A DNA stretch of 64,000 nt from Gonapodya sp. JEL0774. Its lineage: Eukaryota > Monoblepharomycota > Monoblepharidomycetes > Monoblepharidales > Gonapodyaceae. Position numbers and translations under genes: made by a program. The notes beneath the pieces were generated by a model. That model was given only the letters and a program-made list of their open reading frames with translations, made no database searches and was not told the origin of the DNA. Positions 24,519 to 33,898 of this stretch are shown one piece after another (within the stretch, counting starts at the first letter, position 1; every line of letters begins with the position of its first letter). The stretch spans positions 244,044 to 308,043 of the forward strand of contig JADIIX010000006.1 of the NCBI GenBank assembly GCA_027604505.1, in the 5' to 3' direction.

Positions 24519-26751
24519 CTAATTTAGATCCAGAGATCCAGAGATGTTTCGCCAAGTCCGTTTTATATCATCCGTCCACAATATAACGTATAATATGGAA
24601 ATCACGGAGAGTGAAACCAGGCATATGCCTGAACAGACGACGTGTTCTGTTTTCACGAATTACCTTCGCAAGTTTGCATCATTCACTCACCAACAAAAGG
24701 CCAAACAGAGTCCTCCGGAGTTCCTGTACTCTGCCACGGAACATGTAATTGAGTGCTCCACAAAGTCGCAACAAAGTTCAACGGAAGAAACACTGCGGCG
24801 ACTATGGCGAGCTGAGAACGGTGGATGATTTATCTTGGGATACAAAGCGTCAAGTAAATCTGTTCCTGACCCACCTTGGTTTGATTCTCCGCTGTGTCGA
24901 TCTCCAACCTCTTTCCAAAGCTCTCGACTCTATATTCAAGCCTTTTCTCGATTCTACTCAACAGCTCGGTATTGTCCTTCACATTCGCATCCATTGCCAA
25001 CCACCGCCGCTTGGCTCGCGGGTCTACGTCAAGGTAAGGAACACCCTCAGCATCATGAATCCAGATCTTGCTCGTATCCCGCTCCAGGATTGGTAGCATC
25101 CCGGCGACGAGGACTTTACGATCCGCAAGAAGTGTCTCAATCAAGATTTGACAGTCGGAGTATTGGCCTGCGGTTGGAATTGTAGGGCGATATCGAACAA
25201 TGATATGTCACCACGAGACACTCAATATGCAAAGTTGGTGAAGACACTGACGCAGGTGTCGGCTGAGGAGCTTCTTATCCCTAGCTGTCAGTTTATCGCT
25301 GTTCAACTGGAGCGCAAACTTGTCAATCCCTGTTTCTAAGGAAGCGATTTTCTGTACCAATCCGTCCATGAATGTCTCGTGAACGGCATCGAATAGTACG
25401 GAAGCTGCATGTGGGGAGTGCCGACATACAACCTTTGGTTGTCGTCTTCGAAGACATGAAAGAATTTTAGTTCTCACCCAAAGACGGAAATCCTGTTCCA
25501 GGTGTACGTCCAGGTACAATCCTCGGCGCATTGGTTGTTTTGTTACTTATCTGCGGATTTGAAGAGCGCTGAACGCCTCTGCTTCTGAATGAGACACGCT
25601 GCTAGGAAACTCACAATGACAGCAAAGTTTCTACGCAAATAGGAGATAAGCAGGCCCGTTGGGGGTGTGCTCCAAAATTCCACACCTTGATCCCGGTGGA
25701 ATCGGGAAACACTGTAGGAGTACTCCCAACAATGAGGGATGATCGGCATAACTGTGGCAACGTTTTTGAAACATAAGAGACTTACATAACAGTGATAGGT
25801 GGAGCTCTCCGCTCAAAATAGTCTTCATGCACGCTGACTCGCGAATGCAGGGAAGTAATACTCATCTCTTCCACCACTTTCGGCACAAAGAAGCACTGCC
25901 CAAAAAATGCTTCGCTTACAATGACGCACATGGACACAAAAACGTGACTCACATCTGTAACTATTTCAAAAAGCTCTCTTTGGGGGTCCAGCAATCGCCC
26001 AGTCGGGTCGTGTACCCAGGTTTCGGGTTCAACTAAATCCAACACGAACCAATGGTCTCCAGGCTGCAAGCTGCACAGAAGCAGGGTCATGGCCAACGCA
26101 GAAATTTTGGTTCTTATCACTTCCAAGTCCATTTGGGGCGTCGCCTCTAAGATTGCCGTGTCCGGAGGAAATGCCTTTTCGGTTGCGATCATCATCTCGT
26201 CCACTCGAGACCTTAGTGCGCCTCCAAGTTGCTCGTTTAAATGATTAAGGTTGTTGGCTCGGATGGGTACCTCTTGAGTGGGTATCCAGAGATTTACTGA
26301 CACATCTTGCAATTGAGGTAGCGTCATCATCTTGTCAATCGCTTTAAACTTGATCCAGAACCGTGTTCCGTGAACTTCATGAGGGTAATGTAATTCATTA
26401 TGCGAAGTTCGCGGGAGTGTGAATCTCAAGCTCACCCACACTGTGAAATTGTTGCTGGCAAGTGTCCCTGGAAATGCTCTCCTGCGATCGAGAACGTATC
26501 TGATTTTCCTAAGGCAGGCTTGGCGGATAAGCTCACGAACTCGGGTGGTTGAGTCATTTTCCAAATTATGTGAAGCAGTTACATAAGTCGGTGAGATCAG
26601 GGTGGACGATGACCAACTTGATCGAGACTTCACTAAAAATGAATTGAGCGGAGAAATAGAGCGCTTCACGAAGGCGTGATTGAGGATTGACAGCAAAAGT
26701 GAATGAACGCTGGGCAGATTCGTCTTGCTCCGAATTCACAAATCTTAACAT
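24519..26751 (-). CDS. CorA-like two-helix membrane protein without GMN motif
   Basis: The C-terminus has the CorA/Mrs2/Alr layout of two closely spaced membrane helices. TM1 is LAIVAAVFLPLNFVATLW, and TM2, after a short intron near 24692-24636, is ICLVSLSVISILYVILW followed by a basic tail (DDIKRTWRNI) and a stop at 24519. At the end of TM1, where CorA channels carry Gly-Met-Asn, the residues are Ser-Thr-Gln. Upstream is a long soluble region. The exon 26600-25785 includes HGTRFWIKFKAIDKMMTLPQ and LLLCSLQPGDHWFVLDLVEP. Later exons contain FDAVHETFMDGLVQKIASLE and DANVKDNTELLSRIEKRLEY, long helices typical of the CorA stalk. The first intron may be only 37 nt, near 26665-26629. Magnesium transport is possible, but the missing GMN makes selectivity doubtful. 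Confidence 0.65.
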
Positions 26752-26817
26752 CTATTTTAAGAAAGTGTTATATCTTACGAGTCCTTGACTATCATCGGAG
26801 TCACGCTCAAGTTGCAT

Positions 26818-29210
26818 CTATATTTTTGACCGTGGGTGCATCCATCGTCTAAGGAAGCTGAAAAATGCACAACTGTTAAGAACGGAGCACAGAGGGTCAA
26901 CGAAATGAAACAGACTCACTTCCGCTTCTTGTCTTCCTGTTCAATTTTCTTCTTTCTATCTTCCTCTTCCAGTTCTTCCCGCTCCACGCGCCAACCTATC
27001 TCCCTTCGCAGTGCAACATTTAAAGCCACGTTCCTGCTCCTGGCCTCGTCAAGTTCACTTGTAAGTGACGATATAGCGGCACGAAGAGCCGCTGGGCTAT
27101 CTAAATCTGAACGAAGAGCGGCAAGCTCATACTCCAGTTCCTCGACCCGCAACTGAAGCGCATCGCGAGAAAGGTGGAGTTTTGATATTGTGGCGTACTC
27201 TTCACGGTCATTGTGTGAAGATGACTTGAAAGCATTGCTCAACTTGCTGTTATTTTGCGGTTCGACGGATGCATCCTGCGCATCTCCGGCGTCACTTCTC
27301 GTGCGTTCGCGATACAGAGAATCCAGCTCAGCTTTCACTGATTCCAACTCGGATTGCAGATTCCGGTACTGCTGTTCAAGCTCCGTGTCATCGTTGCTTG
27401 AAGATCGTGCCGTGGCCGTATCAGTATCTCGGTCTGCATCCTCTCGGTATGCCTCGTGACTTTCGTGAGGCAAGTTGGATTCCGTCTTGAGGCGCTCATT
27501 CTCATTACGGAGGGTTAGAATTTCATGGCGAGCCGCCGTGAGATCGTCTTTAAGATTTTGTAGGCTCTCGGACGTCTGAAAGTCATCGTCCTTCCTTTCA
27601 GCACCTGCGCGATGTTGTCTCAATTGATCTAGTTCAGATCGCACGGAGGTCAACTCATTGCGCGCTTGCTGCAACTCGTCCCTCAATTCGTCATAGTCTG
27701 ATGTATCTGATCCATTGCTGCCACTCGCTGTAAACTCTTCACCGTTGTCGACAGTGCCACTGTTCTGCTCTTTCAAATCCGCAAGTTCGGATAAGGCAGA
27801 TGAGAGGTCGCTTCGAGCCTTCTCCAACGCTTCCTCTAATTTTTTAGCAACAGACACATCGAGACCATCCCTGATTGGTGATTCACCTTCGTCCCCGCCG
27901 CCATTGTTACGATCCCGCAATCTTTCCACCTCTGATTGAGCGAGTAACAAGTCATTCTGAGCCTTCTCCAACGCCTCCTTCAACTCCTCAATCATGGAAG
28001 AGTCAGATCCATGAGTGCTCGTTCTTTTTGGGTCTTCATCGTCCCCGAAGCCCTTATCCCGCTCCTTCAAAAGTGCGAGTTCCGACTGCGCGAATGAGAG
28101 GTCAACGCGAAGCCTCTCTACTTCTTCTCGTAGTTGTTGAAGCTCCGACGAATCAGAATCACGAGTCCCCCTTAAATGCGGTCCATCTTCATCTTGAACG
28201 AGGTCACTCTCCTCCCTGAATCGCTGAAGCTCAGATTGTGCCGATAGTAGGTCGTCCCGAGCTTTCTGCAATTGTCCCCTTAGTTCTTCCATCTCTGACG
28301 GATCGAAATCCTGAACACTCCTCATCTGCACTTCGTCTTCATCTTTGCTGCTAGCATTCCCCTCTTGTAATCGCTCAATCTCCGACTGTGCAAGTAGCAA
28401 GTCCTTCCGAACCTTCTCTAACTCTTCCCGTAGATCTTCGAGCCGCGATGAATCAGGTTCACGAGTGTCCCCCATCTGCGGTTCGTCTTCATCGTCGGCG
28501 CTGCTAGATTGCTCCGTCAATTGCGCGAGCTCCGACTGGGCCAACGACAGATCGTTTCGAGCTTTCTCTAACTCCTCCCTGAGATTGTTAAACTCTCTTG
28601 CGTCAAACTTATGGGCATCCCTCGTTCGCGGTTCGTCGTCGTCCTCTGCGTGAGAATCTTGAAGCTTTAATTGCTCGATTTCCAATTGGGCAGTCGCTAG
28701 GTCGTTACGAACTCTCTCCAATTCGTTCAGAGCACGCTCTAATTGTTCCCGCAGCTCATCTGCTGCCGAGGTGTCAGAATCACGGCTTCTTGATGTACCC
28801 AATTCCGAATCCCTCTCTCCGCTAACCCCATTCTCCTTCTCTTCGAGATCCTCTTTTAACTGATCGTGCTGCAATTTCACTTGCGCGAATTGCCCTTGGA
28901 GATCGTCTAGCTCGCGCTGTAGTTCCGAGACACGTTGCTGCTCCATTTGAAGTTGAGAGTCCTCAGCTTCTACACGGCGGGAGGGCGAGAGCGGGGATGA
29001 TCCTGAAAGCCTATGATTCGCAAGCTCCTCAAGTTTTTTTCGCAGCAAATCGTTCTCCTCGACTAAGGCTACTCCCATCGCGATGGCGTGTCGCACCCAT
29101 TGAGCTCTCGTAAACAGCTCGGGCTTCGATTGGGCGACATCAGGTTTCCCAGGTCTCGATGGTACAGTGGAGTTAGAGGAATCATCTTCTTCGTCGTCCC
29201 AATTCGCCAT
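26818..29210 (-). CDS. Long coiled-coil protein built of ~50-residue repeats
   Basis: One exon of about 760 codons plus a short last exon (KRNFLRRW..., acceptor near 26854, stop at 26818). The N-terminus MANWDDEEDDSSNSTVPSRP is acidic and is followed by LFTRAQWVRHAIAMGVALVE, a likely globular or capping part. From about residue 130 to 540 a unit of 50 residues recurs seven or eight times. Each unit has four heptads such as LREELEKARNDLSLAQSELA followed by an acidic linker with DEDEPQ-like sequence and a Ser/Asp stretch. Further heptads follow, and the end is very basic/acidic (REELEEEDRKKKIEQ). No enzymatic motif is present. A scaffold role is inferred only from shape. Given the ciliary gene nearby, a cytoskeletal part is possible but not shown. 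It is not a known family that I recognise. Confidence 0.8.
27640..28810. repeat. Diverged ~150-bp tandem repeat inside the coiled-coil gene
   Basis: The DNA carries seven to eight head-to-tail units of about 150 bp that encode the 50-residue repeats. Recognisable shared pieces are the segments for SDLxxAQSELxxL and for the DEDEPQ linker. Units differ at many positions, so the expansion is not recent. Confidence 0.75.
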
Positions 29211-29321
29211 CGTGCAATGACAGTGTCAGGATCCAACTTTTCTGTTCCGAAGGCTCGGCTGTGAGCATCGGCCTCAGCCATAAATTAGTAAAATTACTCG
29301 GGCAATTGTATTCTTATGCAA

Positions 29322-30259
29322 TCACAGTTTCTTACGAGATACTCCACCTGTCTTCAGAATCTGTTTTATGAACTCATGGTCTTCGTTGGTCAAAATGTCA
29401 TCACCAGCCAGCAAAGACATTACAACCGGGATTTTGTCATTTCCCCAGAGGATTTCGTCGCTGTGATCAAAGGTGACTGCGAGTTGAGGGCATACGAATT
29501 GTTGTGACAGTTCTTAGAAAGTCGCATTGGAAGAAACTCCCAACAGCAGGGCACAACATACAAGAAGGGACTCCAAACAGTCCACGTTCAATCGCCGCGT
29601 CAGTGCTCTCTCTCAGAGCGTGTTTTACCGCATCTGATTTGGAGATCTCAATGAGTTCGTCACTATCTCCGCGGCCCATGTCCAACAGGGCGAGCCTCAA
29701 ATCAGTGGCGACTGACAGGTCGTATTTGAAACGATGGCCCCACGCAGCATTAAAAAGCCCACTAATAATGGAAGGTTGCTCTTGTGAAGGTACCGCAAGA
29801 GCGATTCTGCAGAGAAAGTGAGGCAACAGCTCTGCACTCTGACCAACCAACCCACGTGAGGAACTCACCTGAGAGCATCAACACTCTTGTACGGATGGCT
29901 TTTTGGTTGCCCGAGAAAGATCCCCTCTCTTTTGGCCACTCTGTGCAAATCCAAGTACAGCCCAGTCCTTTTCGTGGAAATTTCAGCAGGGCCAACCAAA
30001 CCATGATGCGAGAGCAGAGCGCCTAACACAATGGGATGATACCGAACCGTGACTTCAGGGAATGCAGGAAGAACTCGATGAACAAGATTTTGATGGGCTA
30101 GGAATGAGTAGGGCTGCAACAGTTTGAGATGAGTGTGTCTTATGGGTCATACTGTTTTCTTGAGGACGACTGCATCAAAGCAAAAGCCATTGGACTCAGA
30201 TGGAGGCTCACGCTGACAAAGTCAAACCAAAAGCTCAGCGTTTTTCCTGTGCCGGACAT
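29322..30259 (-). CDS. Kappa-class glutathione S-transferase / HCCA isomerase (DsbA-like)
   Basis: A DsbA-fold glutathione transferase; kappa-class enzymes act in mitochondria or peroxisomes. Exon 1 starts at 30259 with MSGTGKTLSFWFDFVS and joins across an intron to PYSFLAHQNLVHRVLP, recreating the FVSPYS motif whose Ser binds glutathione thiol. Exon 2 continues VRYHPIVLGALLSHHGLVGP then AEISTKRTGLYLDLHRVAKR and GQPKSHPYKSVDALR. Exon 3 gives IALAVPSQEQPSIISGLFNA, then KHALRESTDAAIERGLFGVP. The cis-Pro motif (GVPS) is present. The last exon ends with FDHSDEILWGNDKIPVVMSL, matching 'FWGQDRL', and stops at 29322. The C-terminal KKL resembles a peroxisomal targeting signal 1. Length is near the family's 220-230 residues. 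Confidence 0.88.
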
Positions 30260-30655
30260 GGAGGATGCAATTTATTGGTTGTAATGAAAATTTGATTCTG
30301 TACACGACGACCATGATACATCACCAGTTCATTACCGGTATACAATACGTACACATGATATTAATGTATTCTGCCGAGCAGAGATCATCAATGAGAACGG
30401 ACCTTCTCCCAAAGGTCCTGGCTCACATCACTCCTCGGATGCATATGGCTGGTGCATGCGGCAGTTCTAACTTACCTATCACCTGTGAAGGCAATGCTCG
30501 CAACTGGCCGCACCTAACTTCATGACACACCCCACGACAACACGGAAATTGCAACGTGTTCAATCTCAGCCACAAAAGTTAATGCAGATAAATGCGCTCG
30601 AACTCATCGCTCTCGTGGGTCTCGAGGAGGCTATCCTGCCCTTCTTCTCTGCTCT
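30260..30655. other. Intergenic interval
   Basis: It separates the 5' end of the GST gene from the 3' end of the Zn2Cys6-like gene. No coding region or RNA gene is recognised. Confidence 0.5.
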
Positions 30656-32335
30656 TCATCTCCTCTCCCATCTTTCAAGCTCCTCCACTGCCACCCCCAT
30701 GGCAACTAGCGCTTCCCCATCTAAGCTCCAAAACGCGTCCAGATACTTTTTGGGATAGGCAGACGGAACGTCCACCTCCTCTGGTGGCGGAAGAGGCGGA
30801 TACATTATGGGGTCAATTTCTGATTCTTGGACATAGAGTGAGTGGAACAAATGTGCAGCGAGGACGTGAATGCGGTCTAAGAGAGTGGAGGATGGGAAGG
30901 GAGAGCCCAACTGCGGAACCTTGGGCTCAAAGGAAGGAGAAATATTTGCCGACGGAGAGGTGACCGACAGCGGAGAGGGAGAGCGTGGTATTTCCTTGAA
31001 CTTCTTCTGAATCTCATCAGCTTCGTCGTTCGAGCCGTCCTTGATGCCATACACGGCATCTCCGACATCATCATCACCCGTCCTAACCATCTTCTTCTTT
31101 CTCGCATCTGGCGCCCGTGATCGTGTTCTTTTTCTTTTTCGAGGTGCCCCCGATTCCCTACCAAGCGTTGCACCGTCGTCGCTATCGGATTTGATGTACG
31201 ACTTAGTTCTGGCGCGGTCCGACGTAGAGCGAGCAAATGCAAGCCATCTTCGGGAGCCAAATAGTGTGCTTTGCGGGTAACGGACAGTAGGGATCAACAT
31301 TGGTGGGAGGGGGATCTTGGCGGCCATGAGAGCAGACGGAAGTGAAAGAGCCGGTGTTGGTGCCTGCATTGTGTTGCTCTCTAAACCCATTTGGGCTTTG
31401 GCTGGATGCTCCATATTAAGTGGAGGGTAGTCCAATGAGTCGGTATCCGAGTGAGAATTCCGAAGACCCTCGGATTTCTTCCTGTTATCGTCTGTATCGG
31501 CCACTTCATTCCCCCGCCATTGTGAAGCCTGTTCAATAGTATCAACGGAGGGAGTTTGAGCAGCTTCTTCGAGGTCACCATCATTTCGAGTAATTGATCT
31601 ACCACGAGTTCTTGATATCTCCCATCCCATACGCAAACCTTGAGGTACCATCGAGTCCACGTCAACTTCCATTGTCCCAAAAACGGCATCCAGCGCTCTT
31701 TCGGTGGCATCTTTGATCTCTGCTGTTCCAATGTATCCATCTCTGAAGGGCCCTTCCTCCACGGTAAACAAAGCCGCATCCGCGAACCCAATGTCCTCGG
31801 CGGAGAATAGATTGTCACCATCTCTGCTCAGCATGGCACGCTGCTTCCAATAGCTCCCCAAATATTTATCCTCTAAAGGATGGAAGTGTTTGTTTATTGA
31901 CTGAGCACGACGACGTGCTGGAGGGTCAGAGGAGTTGAATACGTCTCCCGAGCCCACATGGTGCGTCAAGGGACCTGGCAAAAAGGCGCAAACCTTTGCT
32001 TTCAAGTGACATGCTGTGCAAGGAGGCTGCGGGATGAGACGAATCTCGAGCTGTCCGACTTCTTCACCTCCTGGACGTGATTTACGCAAAACAGACACGT
32101 CTTGCTTGCCATTCTCTGACTCCATATCCATTTCATTGTCATGATTTCCGTCATTGTGTCCATCCGTTCGTTTGTGGTCAATTTTCCCTATACTTTGTCG
32201 TTCTTCCACAAAAGCCAGGTCGCAGTCGAGATTGCCCCTGAAGCATCTGTCACACCGGCGAAGAATGGGGCTCTTAAAAGACCGTGTGACATTCTTGGGG
32301 ATGGGAACACTGGTGCCGCGTGGAAGATAAGTCAT
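30656..32335 (-). CDS. Zn2Cys6-like transcription factor with split cysteine cluster
   Basis: A single open frame, preferred start at 32335 (MTYLPRGTSVPIPKNVT); the frame stays open to an ATG at 32503. Two Cys triplets are present: RRCDRCFRGNLDC and PPCTACHLKAKVC. Each is C-x2-C-x6-C, exactly the two halves of a fungal Zn2Cys6 binuclear cluster, and the first also has the basic/Leu spacing. They are separated by 67 residues of acidic, Asn/Asp/Glu-rich sequence instead of the usual loop of about 5-15 residues. The protein continues with low-complexity sequence, a nuclear-localisation-like stretch (APRKRKRTRSRAPDARKKK), and a C-terminal helix-rich part (SSTLLDRIHVLAAHLFHSLY) followed by AFWSLDGEALVAMGVAVEEL. 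The stop is at 30656. Nuclear DNA binding is inferred. It is divergent from the carbonic anhydrase gene, starts 171 nt apart. Confidence 0.7.
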   Translation of the reverse strand: MTYLPRGTSVPIPKNVTRSFKSPILRRCDRCFRGNLDCDLAFVEERQSIGKIDHKRTDGHNDGNHDNEMDMESENGKQDVSVLRKSRPGGEEVGQLEIRLIPQPPCTACHLKAKVCAFLPGPLTHHVGSGDVFNSSDPPARRRAQSINKHFHPLEDKYLGSYWKQRAMLSRDGDNLFSAEDIGFADAALFTVEEGPFRDGYIGTAEIKDATERALDAVFGTMEVDVDSMVPQGLRMGWEISRTRGRSITRNDGDLEEAAQTPSVDTIEQASQWRGNEVADTDDNRKKSEGLRNSHSDTDSLDYPPLNMEHPAKAQMGLESNTMQAPTPALSLPSALMAAKIPLPPMLIPTVRYPQSTLFGSRRWLAFARSTSDRARTKSYIKSDSDDGATLGRESGAPRKRKRTRSRAPDARKKKMVRTGDDDVGDAVYGIKDGSNDEADEIQKKFKEIPRSPSPLSVTSPSANISPSFEPKVPQLGSPFPSSTLLDRIHVLAAHLFHSLYVQESEIDPIMYPPLPPPEEVDVPSAYPKKYLDAFWSLDGEALVAMGVAVEELERWERR

Positions 32336-32505
32336 TGTGACTCTGTTTGAGCTGCCCTCAATGTGTATCAAATGTGGCCCGTGCACTGGTTCGGGACAAA
32401 TCCTGGAACTGTGCCCATGACGTTTGGTGTCGTCAACTGAACCCACTTGGTCCATATATAGTCTCAGAGCTTTCAGTTTTCGCAATCGAGGACAAGCAAT
32501 CAAGC

Positions 32506-33510
32506 ATGCCCTTCTTAGGCACAGAAGTCAATGCCCCGCCGGGCGACGACGTTATCTCTCGAATGCTCACTGGGAACAAGCTCTGGGTGGAGACATCGAA
32601 ACAGCAATTCGGCGAAGATTTCTTCCAAAACTTGAGTAAGGGACAAGCACCGGAGGTTTGCTTCATTGGATGTTCGGACTCTCGAGTTCCGGCGGAAAGA
32701 CTGACTGGAATGAAACCGGTGAGAGATGAGAGATGCCTGGAACTCCTGATATGCTCCTCATTTGATTTTCCCGTCCTCCAAAGGGCGAGCTTTTCGTACA
32801 CCGCAATATTGCCAATGTCATTTCGCATACAGATGTCTCCGCACTTTCTGTCCTTCAGTTCTCAGTGTTGTCGCTTGGGGTCAAACACGTCGTTGTGGGT
32901 TGGACTTGATCTATTCTATCGCAACTTCCGATAAAATAGCTGTCTCCCAAAACAGATTTGTGGTCATGACCACTGCGGAGGTGTCGGTGAGCTCACTCTA
33001 TTCATATGATTCTGTTCGCGCACCAACCGGTATGGAACTCCTCTTTCGTAAAACTCGAAAGCGGCGGCCCTGGTTTGTTCGGCATTGATAGCAGCATTTC
33101 AAGAAAAAGGAGCGTGATACTGAACATGCTCTTGTCTTCTTATGATCCCACCGTACCGCCAGAGTGGAAATGATTTTCCGGGAGTTATCGACACCTGGCT
33201 TAACAACATCCGTGACGTCATCAACAAACACAAATCGGCCATTTCCAAACTACCGCCGGCTGCCAAGCTTGCGCTAACTGTCCAACTCAACGTTGCCAAC
33301 TCGTTGCGCAATGTGTGCGCGAGCCCAGCCGTACGAGAAGCGTGGAAAGCGGGAAAGTCTCTTACGGTGCACGGCTGGGTCTACGATTTGACAACTGGAC
33401 TGGTAGAAGACCTTGATTTGAAGGTCTCTAAAATAGAGGAGGTTGACCGCTTCGAGGAGGATGTGGAAGAGAAGATTATCAAAAAGGCACTGCGATTACA
33501 ACACGCGTAG
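32506..33510 (+). CDS. Beta-class carbonic anhydrase
   Basis: Interconverts CO2 and bicarbonate with a catalytic zinc held by two Cys and one His. Exon 1 starts [20 protein letters not shown] and includes [20 protein letters not shown], where CSDSR supplies the first Cys and the Asp-Arg dyad. Exon 2 reads [20 protein letters not shown] and [17 protein letters not shown] short exon near 32958-32989 supplies [10 protein letters not shown], giving the zinc His and Cys. A further exon encodes [20 protein letters not shown] and the family tail [20 protein letters not shown], ending at 33510. Between 32990 and 33170 the exon structure is uncertain, and one short exon could be missing. No targeting peptide is obvious, so a cytosolic form is likely. 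Confidence 0.9.
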
Positions 33511-33898
33511 GGACGGGGTAAACAATCGGTCCATCTTTGGCGACGGGCAATCATGCCAGAATGTTGCTGATTTGTAAAATATAGAAAACTGCACCAATCT
33601 CTGTCTTTCGTCTTTGGGTCTGTCTTTGTATTTGGGTAAAGTGTTAAGGTTTAAGGCATGTTGTAAACATTGAAGAACCGGTCTCTGAATATTATTCTGC
33701 ACACTGCCGCACTCTCAAATAACGACTTAAAAATACTTTGGAGGAGCAGCAAACAGGCTCTTCGATATTGAGTACATGAGAAACGTGTTCTCATACACAA
33801 CGTGTTTTCCTCCTTTTTCGGTGGCTCGGCCATGTATGGGCATATTTGTCCGTGACCTTTCATCAATATAAAGTGTGAGCACTCGCCATCTGCTCCCA

